25,761 nt of DNA from Planctomycetaceae bacterium (GTDB taxonomy: Bacteria; Planctomycetota; Planctomycetia; Pirellulales; Thermoguttaceae): positions 1-25,761 of the forward strand of contig SUVI01000037.1 in NCBI GenBank assembly GCA_015062085.1, given 5' to 3'. Shown here piece after piece: positions 8,150 through 16,740 of this stretch. Position 1 is the first letter of the stretch. Every line of letters begins with the position of its first letter. The notes below the pieces were generated by a model. That model saw only the letters and a list, made by a program, of their open reading frames with translations. It was not told the origin of the DNA and did no database searches. Position numbers and translations under genes: made by a program.

Positions 8150-11100
8150 ATGAGAAAACTGTTGTTTTTGTTTATGTTCCTGTTTCCCGCGCTCATTCAG
8201 GCCGAGGAACTCAAACGCACGTGGACGACGGTGAGCGGGGTCTCGATCGAAGCTGTTTGGCTCCGAGACACGATTGACGCACAGGATCCCAACATCATCC
8301 GGCTCCGCACGCCGCTGGGGATCGGCACTATCCCGCTCGCGCAGCTCTCCGAAGCCGACAGAGAGTACGTCCAGCACGTCCGTTTTTTCGGCACAGCGCC
8401 GATCACGGATGAGATCACGCCGGAAGACGAGGCCCTCATTGCCGACATCGCCGCCTGGGCTGCCGAATACACAGAGGAACCTGACCCCATCCTCACGGAA
8501 CTCGAAACGGAGCTGAAAAATCTCGGATTCGAATACACCATCAGTAAATACACCGTCGACGCCTCCTCCGTCACCATCGGCAAACACCTCCGTTCCGGCT
8601 GCGACTTCACCATCACCAAATACACCGGCTCCGCCTCCACCGTCACCATCCCCTACGGCGTGACGAGCATTGGAAAGGAAGCGTTCTACTGGTGCACGAG
8701 CCTCACGTCGGTGACGATTCCCGACAGCGTGACGAGCATTGGAGATGACGCGTTCTCCAGGTGCACGAGCCTCACGTCGGTGACGATCCCCGACAGCGTG
8801 ACGAGCATTGGATACGGTCCATTTACCGGGTGCGATCAACTGACCGAGATCCGTGTCTCTGCGGGCAATACGCATTTCAAGAGTATAGACGGCATCCTGT
8901 TCACCGCCGACGGCAAAACGCTCATTCAGGTCCCGCGCGGCAAGGGCCTCACCGAATACACCATCCCCGACGGCGTGACGAGCATTGGAAATTCCGCGTT
9001 CAAAGACTGCAGGAGCCTCACATCGGTGACGATCCCTAAAAGCGTGACGAGCATTGGAAATGAAGCGTTCAGCGGGTGCGGGCGCCTCACGTCGGTGACG
9101 ATCCCCAACAGCGTGACGAGCATTGGAAAGGACGTATTCAACACGTGCAATCAACTGACCGAGATCCAAGTCTCCGCGGGCAATCCACATTTCAAGAGCG
9201 TGGACGGCATCCTGTTCTCCGCCGACGGCAAAACGCTCATTCAGTTCCCGAAAGGCAAGGACCTCACCGAATACACCATCCCCGACGGCGTGACGAGCAT
9301 TGGAAATTACGCGTTCGACGGCTGCGACAGCCTCACATCGGTGACGATCCCCAACAGCGTGACGAGCATTGGAAAGGAAGCGTTCAGCTATTGCGACAGC
9401 CTCACGTCCGTGACGATCCCCGACAGCGTGACGAGCATTGGAGATTCCGCGTTCAGCAGGTGCCGCAGCCTCACGTCGGTGACGATCCCCAACAGCGTGA
9501 CGAGCATTGGAGATTACGCGTTCAGCGGGTGCGAGAGCCTCACGTCGGTGACGATTCCCAACAGCGTGACGAGCATTGGAAATGAAGCGTTCCGCTCCTG
9601 CCGCAGCCTCACGTCGGTGACGATCCCCGACAGCGTGACGAGCATTGGAGATGGCGCGTTCGGCGACTGCTCCAGCCTCACGTCGGTGACGATCCCCAAC
9701 AGCGTGACGAGCATTGGAAATGAAGCGTTCTGGGGCTGCGACAGCCTAACGTCGGTGACGATCCCCGACAGCGTGACGAGCATTGGCGGCGGTCCATTTG
9801 CCGCGTGCGATCAACTGACCGAGATCCGTGTCTCTGCGGGCAATACGCATTTCAAGAGCGAGGACGGCATCCTGTTCACCGCCGACGGCAAAACGCTCAT
9901 TCAGGTCCCGAAAGGCAAGGAGCTCACCGAATACACCATCCCCGACGGCGTGACGAGCATTGGAAATTCCGCGTTCAGCTGGTGCGATAACCTCACGACG
10001 GTGACGATCCCCGACAGCGTGACGAGCATTGGAAATGAAGCGTTCGACTGGTGCAATAGCCTCACGTCGGTGACGATCCCCGACAGCGTGACGAGCATTG
10101 GAGATCGCGCGTTCTGCGACTGCTCCAGCCTCACGTCGGTGACGATCCCCGACAGCGTGACGAGCATTGGATATTCCGCGTTCTACGAGTGCTGGCGCCT
10201 CACGTCGGTGACGATCCCCGACAGCGTGACGAGCATTGGAAATTACGCGTTCTGCGAGTGCACGAGCCTCACGTCGGTGACGATCCCCAACAGCGTGACG
10301 AGCATTGGAGATTCCGCGTTCTACGACTGCAAGAGCCTCACGTCGGTGACGATCGGCAACATCGTGACGAGCATTGGAGATCGCGCATTCTACGGGTGCT
10401 CCAGCCTCACGTCGGTGACGATCCCCGACAGCGTGACGAGCATTGGAGATTCCGCGTTCTACGACTGCAAGAGCCTCACGTCGGTGACGATCCCCAACAG
10501 CGTGACGAGCATTGGAAATGAAGCGTTCAGCTGTTGCGACAGCCTCACGACGGTGACGATCCCCGACAGCGTGACGAGCATTGGAGATCGCGCGTTCTAC
10601 AGCTGCGAGAGCCTCACGTCGGTGACGATCCCCAACAGCGTGACGAGCATTGGAAAGGAAGCGTTCAGGGGCTACAGCAGGTTCACTATTTACGGTACAG
10701 AAGGTTCCGCAGCTCAAACGTATACGAAAAGCAACAAAATTTCATTTTCCACGGATCCGTCACCGTATTGCGACGCGGCCGGATTCTGTTACTCCCACGA
10801 CGGCAAAACGCTCCTTGGCGCTCCCCGATCGCTTTCTGGCGAGTATACGATCCCCGACAGCGTGACGAGCATTGGAAATTACGCGTTCTACGAATGCTGG
10901 CGCCTCACGTCGGTGACGATCCCCGACAGCGTGACGAGCATTGGATATCGCGCATTTCGCGGCTGCACGAACCTCACGTCGGTGACGATCCCCAACAGCG
11001 TGACGAGCATTGGAGAGGGCGCGTTCTACAGCTGCGAGAGCCTCACGTCGGTGACGATCCCCAACAGCGTAACGAGCATTGGAAATTGGGCGTTCAGCTC

Positions 11101-11896
11101 CTGCAAGAACCTCACGTCGGTGACGATCCCCAACAGCGTGACGAGCATTGGAAATCAAGCGTTCATCGGCTGCCGTAGCCTCACGTCGGTGACGATCCCC
11201 GACAGCGTGACGAGCATTGGAAATGAAGCGTTCAAAGGCTGCTCCAGGCTCACTATTTACGGTACAGAAGGTTCCGCAGCCCAAACGTATGCGAAAAGCG
11301 ACAAAATTCCCTTTTCCACGGGTCCGTTACCGTATTGCGACGCGGCAGGTGTCTATTATTCCCACGACGGCAAAACGCTCCTCGGCGCTCCACGATCACT
11401 TTCTGGCGAGTATACGATCCCCGACAGCGTGACGAGCATTGGAAATGCCGCGTTCAGCTCCTGCGAGAGCCTCACGTCGGTGACGATCCCCGACAGCGTG
11501 ACGAGCATTGGAGAGGGCGCGTTCTACAGCTGCGAGAGCCTCACGTCGGTGACGATCCCTAAAAGCGTGACGAGCATTGGAAATTACGCGTTCAAAGACT
11601 GCAAGAGCCTCACGTCGGTGACGATCCCCGACAGCGTGACGAGCATTGGAAATTTCGCGTTTTACAGCTGCGAGAGCCTCACGTCGGTGACGATCCCCGA
11701 CGGCGTGACGAGCATTGGAAATTACGCGTTCAAAGACTGCAAGAGCCTCACGTCGGTGACGATCCCCGACAGCGTGACGAGCATTGGAGATAAAGCGTTC
11801 AACTTGTGCTCTGAAGATCTGGTGATCTACGGAAAAGCGGGGTCGGAGGCGGAACGGTATGCGAAGGAGAAGAAGATCAAATTTCAGGTAAAGTAA
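8150..11896 (+). CDS. Exported BspA-type leucine-rich-repeat surface protein with SHD1-like N-terminal domain
   Basis: The product has 1248 residues and AAAGGAAG ahead of the start. A signal peptide (1-18, ending IQA) is followed by an SHD1-like domain (about 22-76, [16 protein letters not shown] to LSEADREYV) and a short acidic linker. An LRR_5/BspA array runs from residue 171 to the end. I count 37 VTSIG modules: 31 units of 23 residues, three of 59 residues (insert with [12 protein letters not shown]), two of 74 residues (insert with YCDAAG and [19 protein letters not shown]) and a 40-residue cap ending KIKFQVK. Each unit reads roughly [23 protein letters not shown]. BspA-like proteins are known as surface adhesins binding host matrix or other microbes; a binding role here is inferred. 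No membrane anchor or sorting motif is seen at the C-terminus. Confidence 0.9.
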   Translation: MRKLLFLFMFLFPALIQAEELKRTWTTVSGVSIEAVWLRDTIDAQDPNIIRLRTPLGIGTIPLAQLSEADREYVQHVRFFGTAPITDEITPEDEALIADIAAWAAEYTEEPDPILTELETELKNLGFEYTISKYTVDASSVTIGKHLRSGCDFTITKYTGSASTVTIPYGVTSIGKEAFYWCTSLTSVTIPDSVTSIGDDAFSRCTSLTSVTIPDSVTSIGYGPFTGCDQLTEIRVSAGNTHFKSIDGILFTADGKTLIQVPRGKGLTEYTIPDGVTSIGNSAFKDCRSLTSVTIPKSVTSIGNEAFSGCGRLTSVTIPNSVTSIGKDVFNTCNQLTEIQVSAGNPHFKSVDGILFSADGKTLIQFPKGKDLTEYTIPDGVTSIGNYAFDGCDSLTSVTIPNSVTSIGKEAFSYCDSLTSVTIPDSVTSIGDSAFSRCRSLTSVTIPNSVTSIGDYAFSGCESLTSVTIPNSVTSIGNEAFRSCRSLTSVTIPDSVTSIGDGAFGDCSSLTSVTIPNSVTSIGNEAFWGCDSLTSVTIPDSVTSIGGGPFAACDQLTEIRVSAGNTHFKSEDGILFTADGKTLIQVPKGKELTEYTIPDGVTSIGNSAFSWCDNLTTVTIPDSVTSIGNEAFDWCNSLTSVTIPDSVTSIGDRAFCDCSSLTSVTIPDSVTSIGYSAFYECWRLTSVTIPDSVTSIGNYAFCECTSLTSVTIPNSVTSIGDSAFYDCKSLTSVTIGNIVTSIGDRAFYGCSSLTSVTIPDSVTSIGDSAFYDCKSLTSVTIPNSVTSIGNEAFSCCDSLTTVTIPDSVTSIGDRAFYSCESLTSVTIPNSVTSIGKEAFRGYSRFTIYGTEGSAAQTYTKSNKISFSTDPSPYCDAAGFCYSHDGKTLLGAPRSLSGEYTIPDSVTSIGNYAFYECWRLTSVTIPDSVTSIGYRAFRGCTNLTSVTIPNSVTSIGEGAFYSCESLTSVTIPNSVTSIGNWAFSSCKNLTSVTIPNSVTSIGNQAFIGCRSLTSVTIPDSVTSIGNEAFKGCSRLTIYGTEGSAAQTYAKSDKIPFSTGPLPYCDAAGVYYSHDGKTLLGAPRSLSGEYTIPDSVTSIGNAAFSSCESLTSVTIPDSVTSIGEGAFYSCESLTSVTIPKSVTSIGNYAFKDCKSLTSVTIPDSVTSIGNFAFYSCESLTSVTIPDGVTSIGNYAFKDCKSLTSVTIPDSVTSIGDKAFNLCSEDLVIYGKAGSEAERYAKEKKIKFQVK
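8660..11773 (+). repeat. In-gene array of 69-bp LRR-coding repeats
   Basis: Thirty-six complete in-frame modules (31 of 69 bp, three of 177 bp, two of 222 bp) precede the terminal cap. The framework codons are almost invariant even at silent sites: most units carry CTCACGTCGGTGACGATCCC and GTGACGAGCATTGGA, with only rare silent changes. Two codons before GCGTTC and two or three around TGC differ from unit to unit. Because units are multiples of three bases, gain or loss by recombination keeps the frame. Confidence 0.95.
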
Positions 11897-11920
11897 CGGT
11901 TTGACGTTTGGTTTTTTCGT

Positions 11921-11973
11921 GCGGAGGACGCAGGGAGGAAGAGTTTTCGGCTCTTTCTCTCTGCGTCCTTTGC
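11921..11973. other. 23-bp near-perfect hairpin between convergent genes
   Basis: Arms 11921-11943 and 11951-11973 pair along 23 bp, including four G-U pairs (left-arm G at 11923, 11924, 11934 and 11938), with a 7-base loop. It lies between the ends of the LRR gene (11896) and the sialidase-like gene (12027). Neither strand has a following U-tract, so a classical intrinsic terminator is not shown. Factor-assisted termination, mRNA protection or a palindromic repeat element are possible. The wording (GGACGCAG, CTCTGCGTCC) resembles the dispersed repeats near 4.5 and 21.8 kb. Confidence 0.7.
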
Positions 11974-12026
11974 GTAATGCGTATGCGTGCCTGCTTTCTG
12001 GACGTCAGGCTGTCAGAGTATGGGCC

Positions 12027-13148
12027 TTACTTCTTCTCTTCGAGACGCACTTTTACAATGCGTGTCTTTTCAAGTCCTACCCCAGGCATGGTGCCCGCAC
12101 AGTAGGAGATGAGGAACTCATTCTCATTCAGCGCCAAGATCGCCGGGTAACAGAACCACTGAGGCGGCGTTCCCTCCGATCTGTCGAGGACGGTCTTCCA
12201 CTGAATGTTCAGCTCGGCATCGAGCACCGCGATATTCAGCGGATTCCGTCCCTTCGGCGTGTCGTTCCAGATCGCCAGAAATCGTTCGGTCCCCGGGATG
12301 GGCCGGATCAGAAGAGGCGAACATGGGGAAATGAACTGCGAGGGCCCCGGTTCATCCCACGTGATCCCTCCGTCTTTGGAACGCATGACGAACTGGCTTC
12401 CGGAAGTCGTCCGCGTGTACATGAAGATCGTGCCGTCCTCCAGCTCATTCACACCCGGTTCCTGAAAAACGAGTCCCTTCGGCTTCTTGACGTACTCGCC
12501 GCGCTGGAAAGTCTTCCCTGCGTCTTTCGAGTAGAAACAGACCAGCTCGCCAGACCAGTCGAATTTGCCGTTGATCGTTTTGTGGTGACAGGCCGGGACG
12601 AGGATCGTTCCGTCACGCAGCTGGATTATGCGCGCGTTATTCACGACATAGTAGTCTTTGAATTCGTCCGCAATGCAGCACTCCGCTTCCGACCAAGTCT
12701 TTCCTTCGTCCGTACTGTATCGGACCCACTCGCGATTGTCGCTCATGGAGTACTTCCGCAGGTAAAACAATCCGATCCTTCCGTCCTGCAGGCGAATGAG
12801 CGAGACCGACATGACGTTCAGGCCGCCGTCCATTTTTACGATCACTTCCGGTTCGCTCCACGTTTTTCCTTCATCGGAGGACCAGATCGCCGCCAGATTC
12901 GCGTGCGCATGGTCACTTGCCGACGTGCCGAAATACTGTGAGTAAACGAAAAGGATCCGTCCGTCTTTCGTGCGGATGAAATCTCCCTCGCTGTTTCGGG
13001 GATTATTTTCTCCGGGAGCCAGATCCAGACAGATCTCGCGCGTCATTTCGAAAGAGACAGCATTCTCGTCCTGCGCAGACGCACAAGCAGCCCAAGCGGC
13101 CATGAAACCGCCGCAAAAAACAAACAAAAGTTTAAAAAATCGATTCAC
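12027..13148 (-). CDS. Exported sialidase-like (BNR/Asp-box) beta-propeller protein
   Basis: The product is 373 residues from GTG at 13148, chosen because AAAAGGAAA lies just upstream and the protein then starts with a clean signal peptide (NRFFKLLFVFCGGFMAAWAACASA). The open frame extends to TTG 13175 without a ribosome site. Four Asp-boxes, S-x-D-x-G-x-T-W/F, lie at about 90-97, 145-152, 207-214 and 257-264, as expected for the six-bladed sialidase propeller (GH33-like). Early arginines (NNPRNSEGDFIRTKDGR) could belong to the catalytic triad, but I cannot place all catalytic residues. It may release sialic acid from glycans or be a non-catalytic sialidase-fold protein. It lies 70 bp after the DUF1559 fusion gene on the same strand, probably one transcript. 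Confidence 0.85.
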   Translation of the reverse strand: MNRFFKLLFVFCGGFMAAWAACASAQDENAVSFEMTREICLDLAPGENNPRNSEGDFIRTKDGRILFVYSQYFGTSASDHAHANLAAIWSSDEGKTWSEPEVIVKMDGGLNVMSVSLIRLQDGRIGLFYLRKYSMSDNREWVRYSTDEGKTWSEAECCIADEFKDYYVVNNARIIQLRDGTILVPACHHKTINGKFDWSGELVCFYSKDAGKTFQRGEYVKKPKGLVFQEPGVNELEDGTIFMYTRTTSGSQFVMRSKDGGITWDEPGPSQFISPCSPLLIRPIPGTERFLAIWNDTPKGRNPLNIAVLDAELNIQWKTVLDRSEGTPPQWFCYPAILALNENEFLISYCAGTMPGVGLEKTRIVKVRLEEKK

Positions 13149-13218
13149 ACAAAATTTCCTTTTCTCAAAATCCAACTAGGAAGGTAAAAAATAAATGCTC
13201 CGAGTTAAATGAGTCCGG

Positions 13219-16200
13219 TCAGATCCCCTCCGGCATCGGGAGTGCAACGGGTTCAGGAACCAACAGCATGTCGCTTTCCGCGGCATCCGTCTCGTTTTCA
13301 GCCTCAGTGTCTTCGGTCTCATCAGCCTCAGCAGAGGAGCCCTTCTCTATCATAATGTCCGGCGTTATCACCTCACCGTCATCTCTCAAAAGAAGGGATC
13401 TCCACCCGTCAGTATCCAGTAATTCCGGTCTGAAAATGTACACGCAGCCATCCGCCATTGCAGCGTGGAAGCCGCCGGAGAATTCCGCAGGGATCTCTTT
13501 CTCCCGCGCTTTCTCAAACGGTACATTTGCCGTCGGATCCATCCAGCAGACCGGCTCGCAAGGCACAAAGAGGACCGTGTTGCTCAATCCATCCAGGACC
13601 TCCTCCAGAGCGCATCCTTTCTGGTCCGGCTTCGTGACCGGCTCGAAGATGCATCCCTCTCCCACGACGACGCCAATGACGGCACGCGGATCGCCGGGAT
13701 CTCTCACGGAACGGTAAACTTGCGGGCACTGATCGTGAAACTGCCGGTTCCATTCACTGTCCCACGGTTCGTCCAGACGAATCTTTTCGTAAAGTTCCAT
13801 CTCACCCAGGTACGGGAGAATGTGCACTCTCCAGGAATGGAGCGGTTTTCCGTCCGCATCAACAGAATACGCCGTCGGGTAATGCTCCATCGCCGACTCA
13901 AAATTGAGAGCCGCAAGCACGCACTGTTTAAAATTATTGCTGGCCTGCATCTGGCGCGCAGCTTCACGCGCCTGGCGGACTGCCGGAATAAGGAGTGCCG
14001 TTCCCACAGCGATCGGGCCTGCCGTCAGGAACATTTTGTTTTCTGGAGAAAGTTTCGGCAGCTGTGAGATCCGTTCGCTCTGCGACCAGTCCCAGTACAG
14101 ACGTTTTCCGTCGCGCATCGGGCGGGCAAATTCAAAGATCCAGTCGATCCAGTCTTCAGAAGCCGCCATAAGGAGCAGCAAGTCCTGCTCTTGAATGTTC
14201 GGATCCATCGAAAGTCTTTCCGCCTGCGCCGTCTGCATCGCATCCAACGCATCCTCGTGCCACAATTCAATGAGTTTCAGGAGATTTCGCGCAGATTTCT
14301 CGCTTTTGCCAAAAATGTTGAGCGAAAAAGTACCCAAATTAGGATCCGCGCTCAGCGTCACGACATCCAGACCATTCGTGAGGATCTTTGCGGGCGGAAT
14401 GTAGAACGGCGGATCGATCTCATTATTTCTGAACGCAGTCTTCTGCGCCTCTAAAATACTCTGGATCGCCATCGCAAGGACCGGCGTCATGCGGAATGTG
14501 AGGGAAAGTGCCGAATTCACACAGTATTTCTGAGCGGCTTCGACATTTTCCAGTTCAGAAGCATGGTGCGTATCCACGAAGGAATTCCAAACGTCCAGAT
14601 CTGCAAGATCCTCCTGCGTCTTCATGAGAAGAATGACCGAATCGTTCCATTTTCCGACACAGACCTGATTTTTGGTCTCTTCCGGAAGCGAAGAAAGCGG
14701 CATGTCCGTGCAGTTCGCGGCAAACTCCTCCAGCGAGTAAAGCGTACCGGCATGCACCCCTTCCGTCAAACCGTTTCCTTCCAGTTTCATTCCTGGAATG
14801 ACGACCCGAACGGGAATCAGCAAATTGGAGAGGTCCACGAACAGGAAAACGTCTTTCGCGCCCGTTTTTCGGAGTTTTTCCAGATGCAGCTTCACGAGTT
14901 CCACCGCCTCGTCCGCGGCCTTGAGCACATCACGTCCTTCAGCGCTCTGGAAAAAGTTCGGGGCCATTTTCGCAAATTCCTCAAGTCCCGCATTCATCCA
15001 GAGATCCGGCGTGATCCGGTCCAGATCCACTCTCGCAACGAGCGTCGTCTGGAGCGTCAGCCAAGGTTTCAGAAGCGTGCAAATACGCTCAGCCTCTTCA
15101 TCGTCCGTCCGTTCCAGCGCCTCACGCTGCGCATTCTGGAACTCCCCAAGCCGTTTCATGAACCCCAAATACCGATCCCCGACCGCGTCAAAATTTTCCT
15201 GCCAGTCCAGCGTCAAGGCGTTCCCTTGAAGTTTCGGAGCAAAAGCCAGCGTCAAGAGATCCATCCAGTCATCTGCTGCCGAAGCCATTTCATTGCCCGA
15301 ACGTTCTTTAAATGCGTCTCTGGCATTGGCGAACAAATTTCCAAAGATCCGGTGTGCGAGCGCGGCCTCGTCTTCCGTTTCAAACTCGAACCGGACCATC
15401 CCCGGATCGTAAAAACTGTCGCGCAGCACACTCACGCCGAGGAAAGAATCGGCGACCTGCATCATGTCCGCCCCGGAAATGCCTTTCATCGCACCATCTT
15501 CGTAATTCACGTCGGCGACCTGGACCTTGAGGATCTCGCGAATTCCCGGCGGAAGTGCCAGGATCAGCGTCTGGGCCTTTCCAAAATTTTCTCTGCTCAG
15601 TATAGTCTCAAAATCACTGCGCTTGATCGAACTTTTAAGATGTTCTTCAAGCATTTCCAAATCAGCTTCCCGCGAGAGCACCGTTTCCGGGAAAGGGAGT
15701 TCCACGTCGGGCATCACTTCCCGCAGAAATGCCAGAAACGACGGTGTGGAAATGAAGAACAGGACAGCCTCTTCCGTCGGCTTTACGACGACCATTTTTT
15801 TCTGGAGTTCCAGAATACGGGCATCTTTTTCATTTGTCGGTTCATAAAACGGGAAGTCCTCCATCAGGGAAACGACGGCAGCCTCCGCCTCGGGATCCGG
15901 ATCCCGTTTCGGCACCACGAAAAGAAGGCCTTTTTTGCTCCATATGCTAAAGACAGTGCCTCCGGAGAGTTTCTTCATTGCCTCAAGACGTTTCTGCTGC
16001 TCTCTGACCCCATCCTGCCGGGCCTGCGCATCCGGCTGTTTAAGGAGCTCTTCCGTCATCCTAGGGAAAAGCACTTTCACGAACTCCAGATTTTTTTTCT
16101 GAAATTCGAGCAGATTCGTGTCATGAAGTTCCCAACGATCCAATCCGAAAGTCTCATCCGTCAGATAGGGACACACCATTTGCAAAAACTGTAGATTTTC

Positions 16201-16305
16201 TTCTGTTTCTTTTGCCGCAGCAGCAAAACTCCCGAAAACCAAGATCTGTACACAGAACATCACAATAACTGCGTACCGACTGACTTTCCTCACACCGTCT
16301 CTCAT
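13219..16305 (-). CDS. Large exported protein with C-terminal DUF1559 domain
   Basis: The product is 1028 residues from ATG 16305, chosen for GGAGG eight bases upstream and an immediate signal peptide (about 10-31, YAVIVMFCVQILVFGSFAAAA). The frame opens at GTG 16365. About 740 residues of helical, charged sequence of unknown fold precede a DUF1559 domain near 755-1000. Its signature pieces are LLIPAVRQAREAARQMQASN, then HSWRVHILPYLGEMELYEKI, DEPWDS, and finally GLSNTVLFV with FHAAMADGCVYIF. The usual prepilin leader and [12 protein letters not shown] helix are absent; only the part after them is kept, preceded by a weaker hydrophobic stretch (FLTAGPIAVGTAL). The tail is very acidic (ETEDTEAENETDAAESD). 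Such fusions are characteristic of planctomycetes; function unknown. It is followed by the sialidase-like gene. Confidence 0.85.
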   Translation of the reverse strand: MRDGVRKVSRYAVIVMFCVQILVFGSFAAAAKETEENLQFLQMVCPYLTDETFGLDRWELHDTNLLEFQKKNLEFVKVLFPRMTEELLKQPDAQARQDGVREQQKRLEAMKKLSGGTVFSIWSKKGLLFVVPKRDPDPEAEAAVVSLMEDFPFYEPTNEKDARILELQKKMVVVKPTEEAVLFFISTPSFLAFLREVMPDVELPFPETVLSREADLEMLEEHLKSSIKRSDFETILSRENFGKAQTLILALPPGIREILKVQVADVNYEDGAMKGISGADMMQVADSFLGVSVLRDSFYDPGMVRFEFETEDEAALAHRIFGNLFANARDAFKERSGNEMASAADDWMDLLTLAFAPKLQGNALTLDWQENFDAVGDRYLGFMKRLGEFQNAQREALERTDDEEAERICTLLKPWLTLQTTLVARVDLDRITPDLWMNAGLEEFAKMAPNFFQSAEGRDVLKAADEAVELVKLHLEKLRKTGAKDVFLFVDLSNLLIPVRVVIPGMKLEGNGLTEGVHAGTLYSLEEFAANCTDMPLSSLPEETKNQVCVGKWNDSVILLMKTQEDLADLDVWNSFVDTHHASELENVEAAQKYCVNSALSLTFRMTPVLAMAIQSILEAQKTAFRNNEIDPPFYIPPAKILTNGLDVVTLSADPNLGTFSLNIFGKSEKSARNLLKLIELWHEDALDAMQTAQAERLSMDPNIQEQDLLLLMAASEDWIDWIFEFARPMRDGKRLYWDWSQSERISQLPKLSPENKMFLTAGPIAVGTALLIPAVRQAREAARQMQASNNFKQCVLAALNFESAMEHYPTAYSVDADGKPLHSWRVHILPYLGEMELYEKIRLDEPWDSEWNRQFHDQCPQVYRSVRDPGDPRAVIGVVVGEGCIFEPVTKPDQKGCALEEVLDGLSNTVLFVPCEPVCWMDPTANVPFEKAREKEIPAEFSGGFHAAMADGCVYIFRPELLDTDGWRSLLLRDDGEVITPDIMIEKGSSAEADETEDTEAENETDAAESDMLLVPEPVALPMPEGI

Positions 16306-16406
16306 CCCATTTCCCTCCATTTTTCTCAAAAATGCCTTCACCATGTTAAAGGCGGTCTCGCTCACTTTCTACCTAAAAAACGCGAAAAATCTTGCGGAAC
16401 CTCTTT

Positions 16407-16440
16407 ATTTTACCTGTTCTTACTTTTTTATGCAAGGGGG
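16407..16440 (-). promoter_or_regulatory. C-tract promoter of the DUF1559 fusion gene
   Basis: On the minus strand five C (16440-16436) abut -35 TTGCAT (16435-16430); a 17-base spacer ending in CAGG leads to -10 TAAAAT (16412-16407). It lies about 100 bp before the start at 16305. Confidence 0.65.
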
Positions 16441-16500
16441 TAAAGAAAAATTTCTCCTCAAAAGAAAAAAATTTCCTGAAAATCGCCGATCCCGTTCTTT

Positions 16501-16536
16501 CCCCCCCTTGATGAAAATCTAAAAATCAGGTAAGAT
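16501..16536 (+). promoter_or_regulatory. C-tract promoter of the HzsA-like gene
   Basis: Seven C (16501-16507) abut -35 TTGATG (16508-16513); a 17-base spacer ending in CAGG leads to -10 TAAGAT (16531-16536). It is divergent from, and closely similar to, the promoter at 16440-16407. Confidence 0.65.
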
Positions 16537-16540
16537 AAAA

Positions 16541-16740
16541 TAAGCGGAATGCTCTATGGAAATAGAGTCCTTGTTTTGGTTTCATTTCCATTTCAGAAAA
16601 TTCCATACAACGGGCCTTTCCAGAGACCTGATCCCAATTTCGTCTTCCTTGGAAATTCTCTTTGTCGTGGATTTTCGTTTCCGGATTCCTTCCTTAATTT
16701 TTTGTTTTTCCATCCGCCTTACCATTCCTTGGGTCCAATT
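16541..16740 (+). other. Long untranslated leader of the HzsA-like gene
   Basis: If transcription starts near 16543, about 195 bases precede the ATG at 16741. The coding frame is open through this stretch from ATG 16549, but that extension does not look like protein export or a domain and would bury the signal peptide 64 residues in. I see no recognisable riboswitch or tRNA-like fold. The ribosome site just before 16741 is weak (TTGGGT). Confidence 0.4.

Noticed and set aside
7973..10717. Long minus-strand frames with repeated [15 protein letters not shown] units under the LRR gene
   Set aside because: The repeats simply mirror the 69-bp LRR array; once one unit lacks stops in that frame, all do. 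The sense strand has the signal peptide and the known LRR_5 pattern.
8660..11773. Regular repeats considered as a CRISPR array
   Set aside because: The repeats are in frame, encode a continuous LRR protein, have no separate spacers, and no cas genes are near.
11901..12941. 346-residue plus-strand frame opposite the sialidase-like gene
   Set aside because: Antisense to four Asp-boxes and a signal peptide on the other strand, and it starts inside the long hairpin region.
14563..16194. 543-residue plus-strand open frame inside the DUF1559 fusion gene
   Set aside because: It is antisense to a well-supported gene, rich in R, H, F and Q, with no signal, domain or ribosome site.
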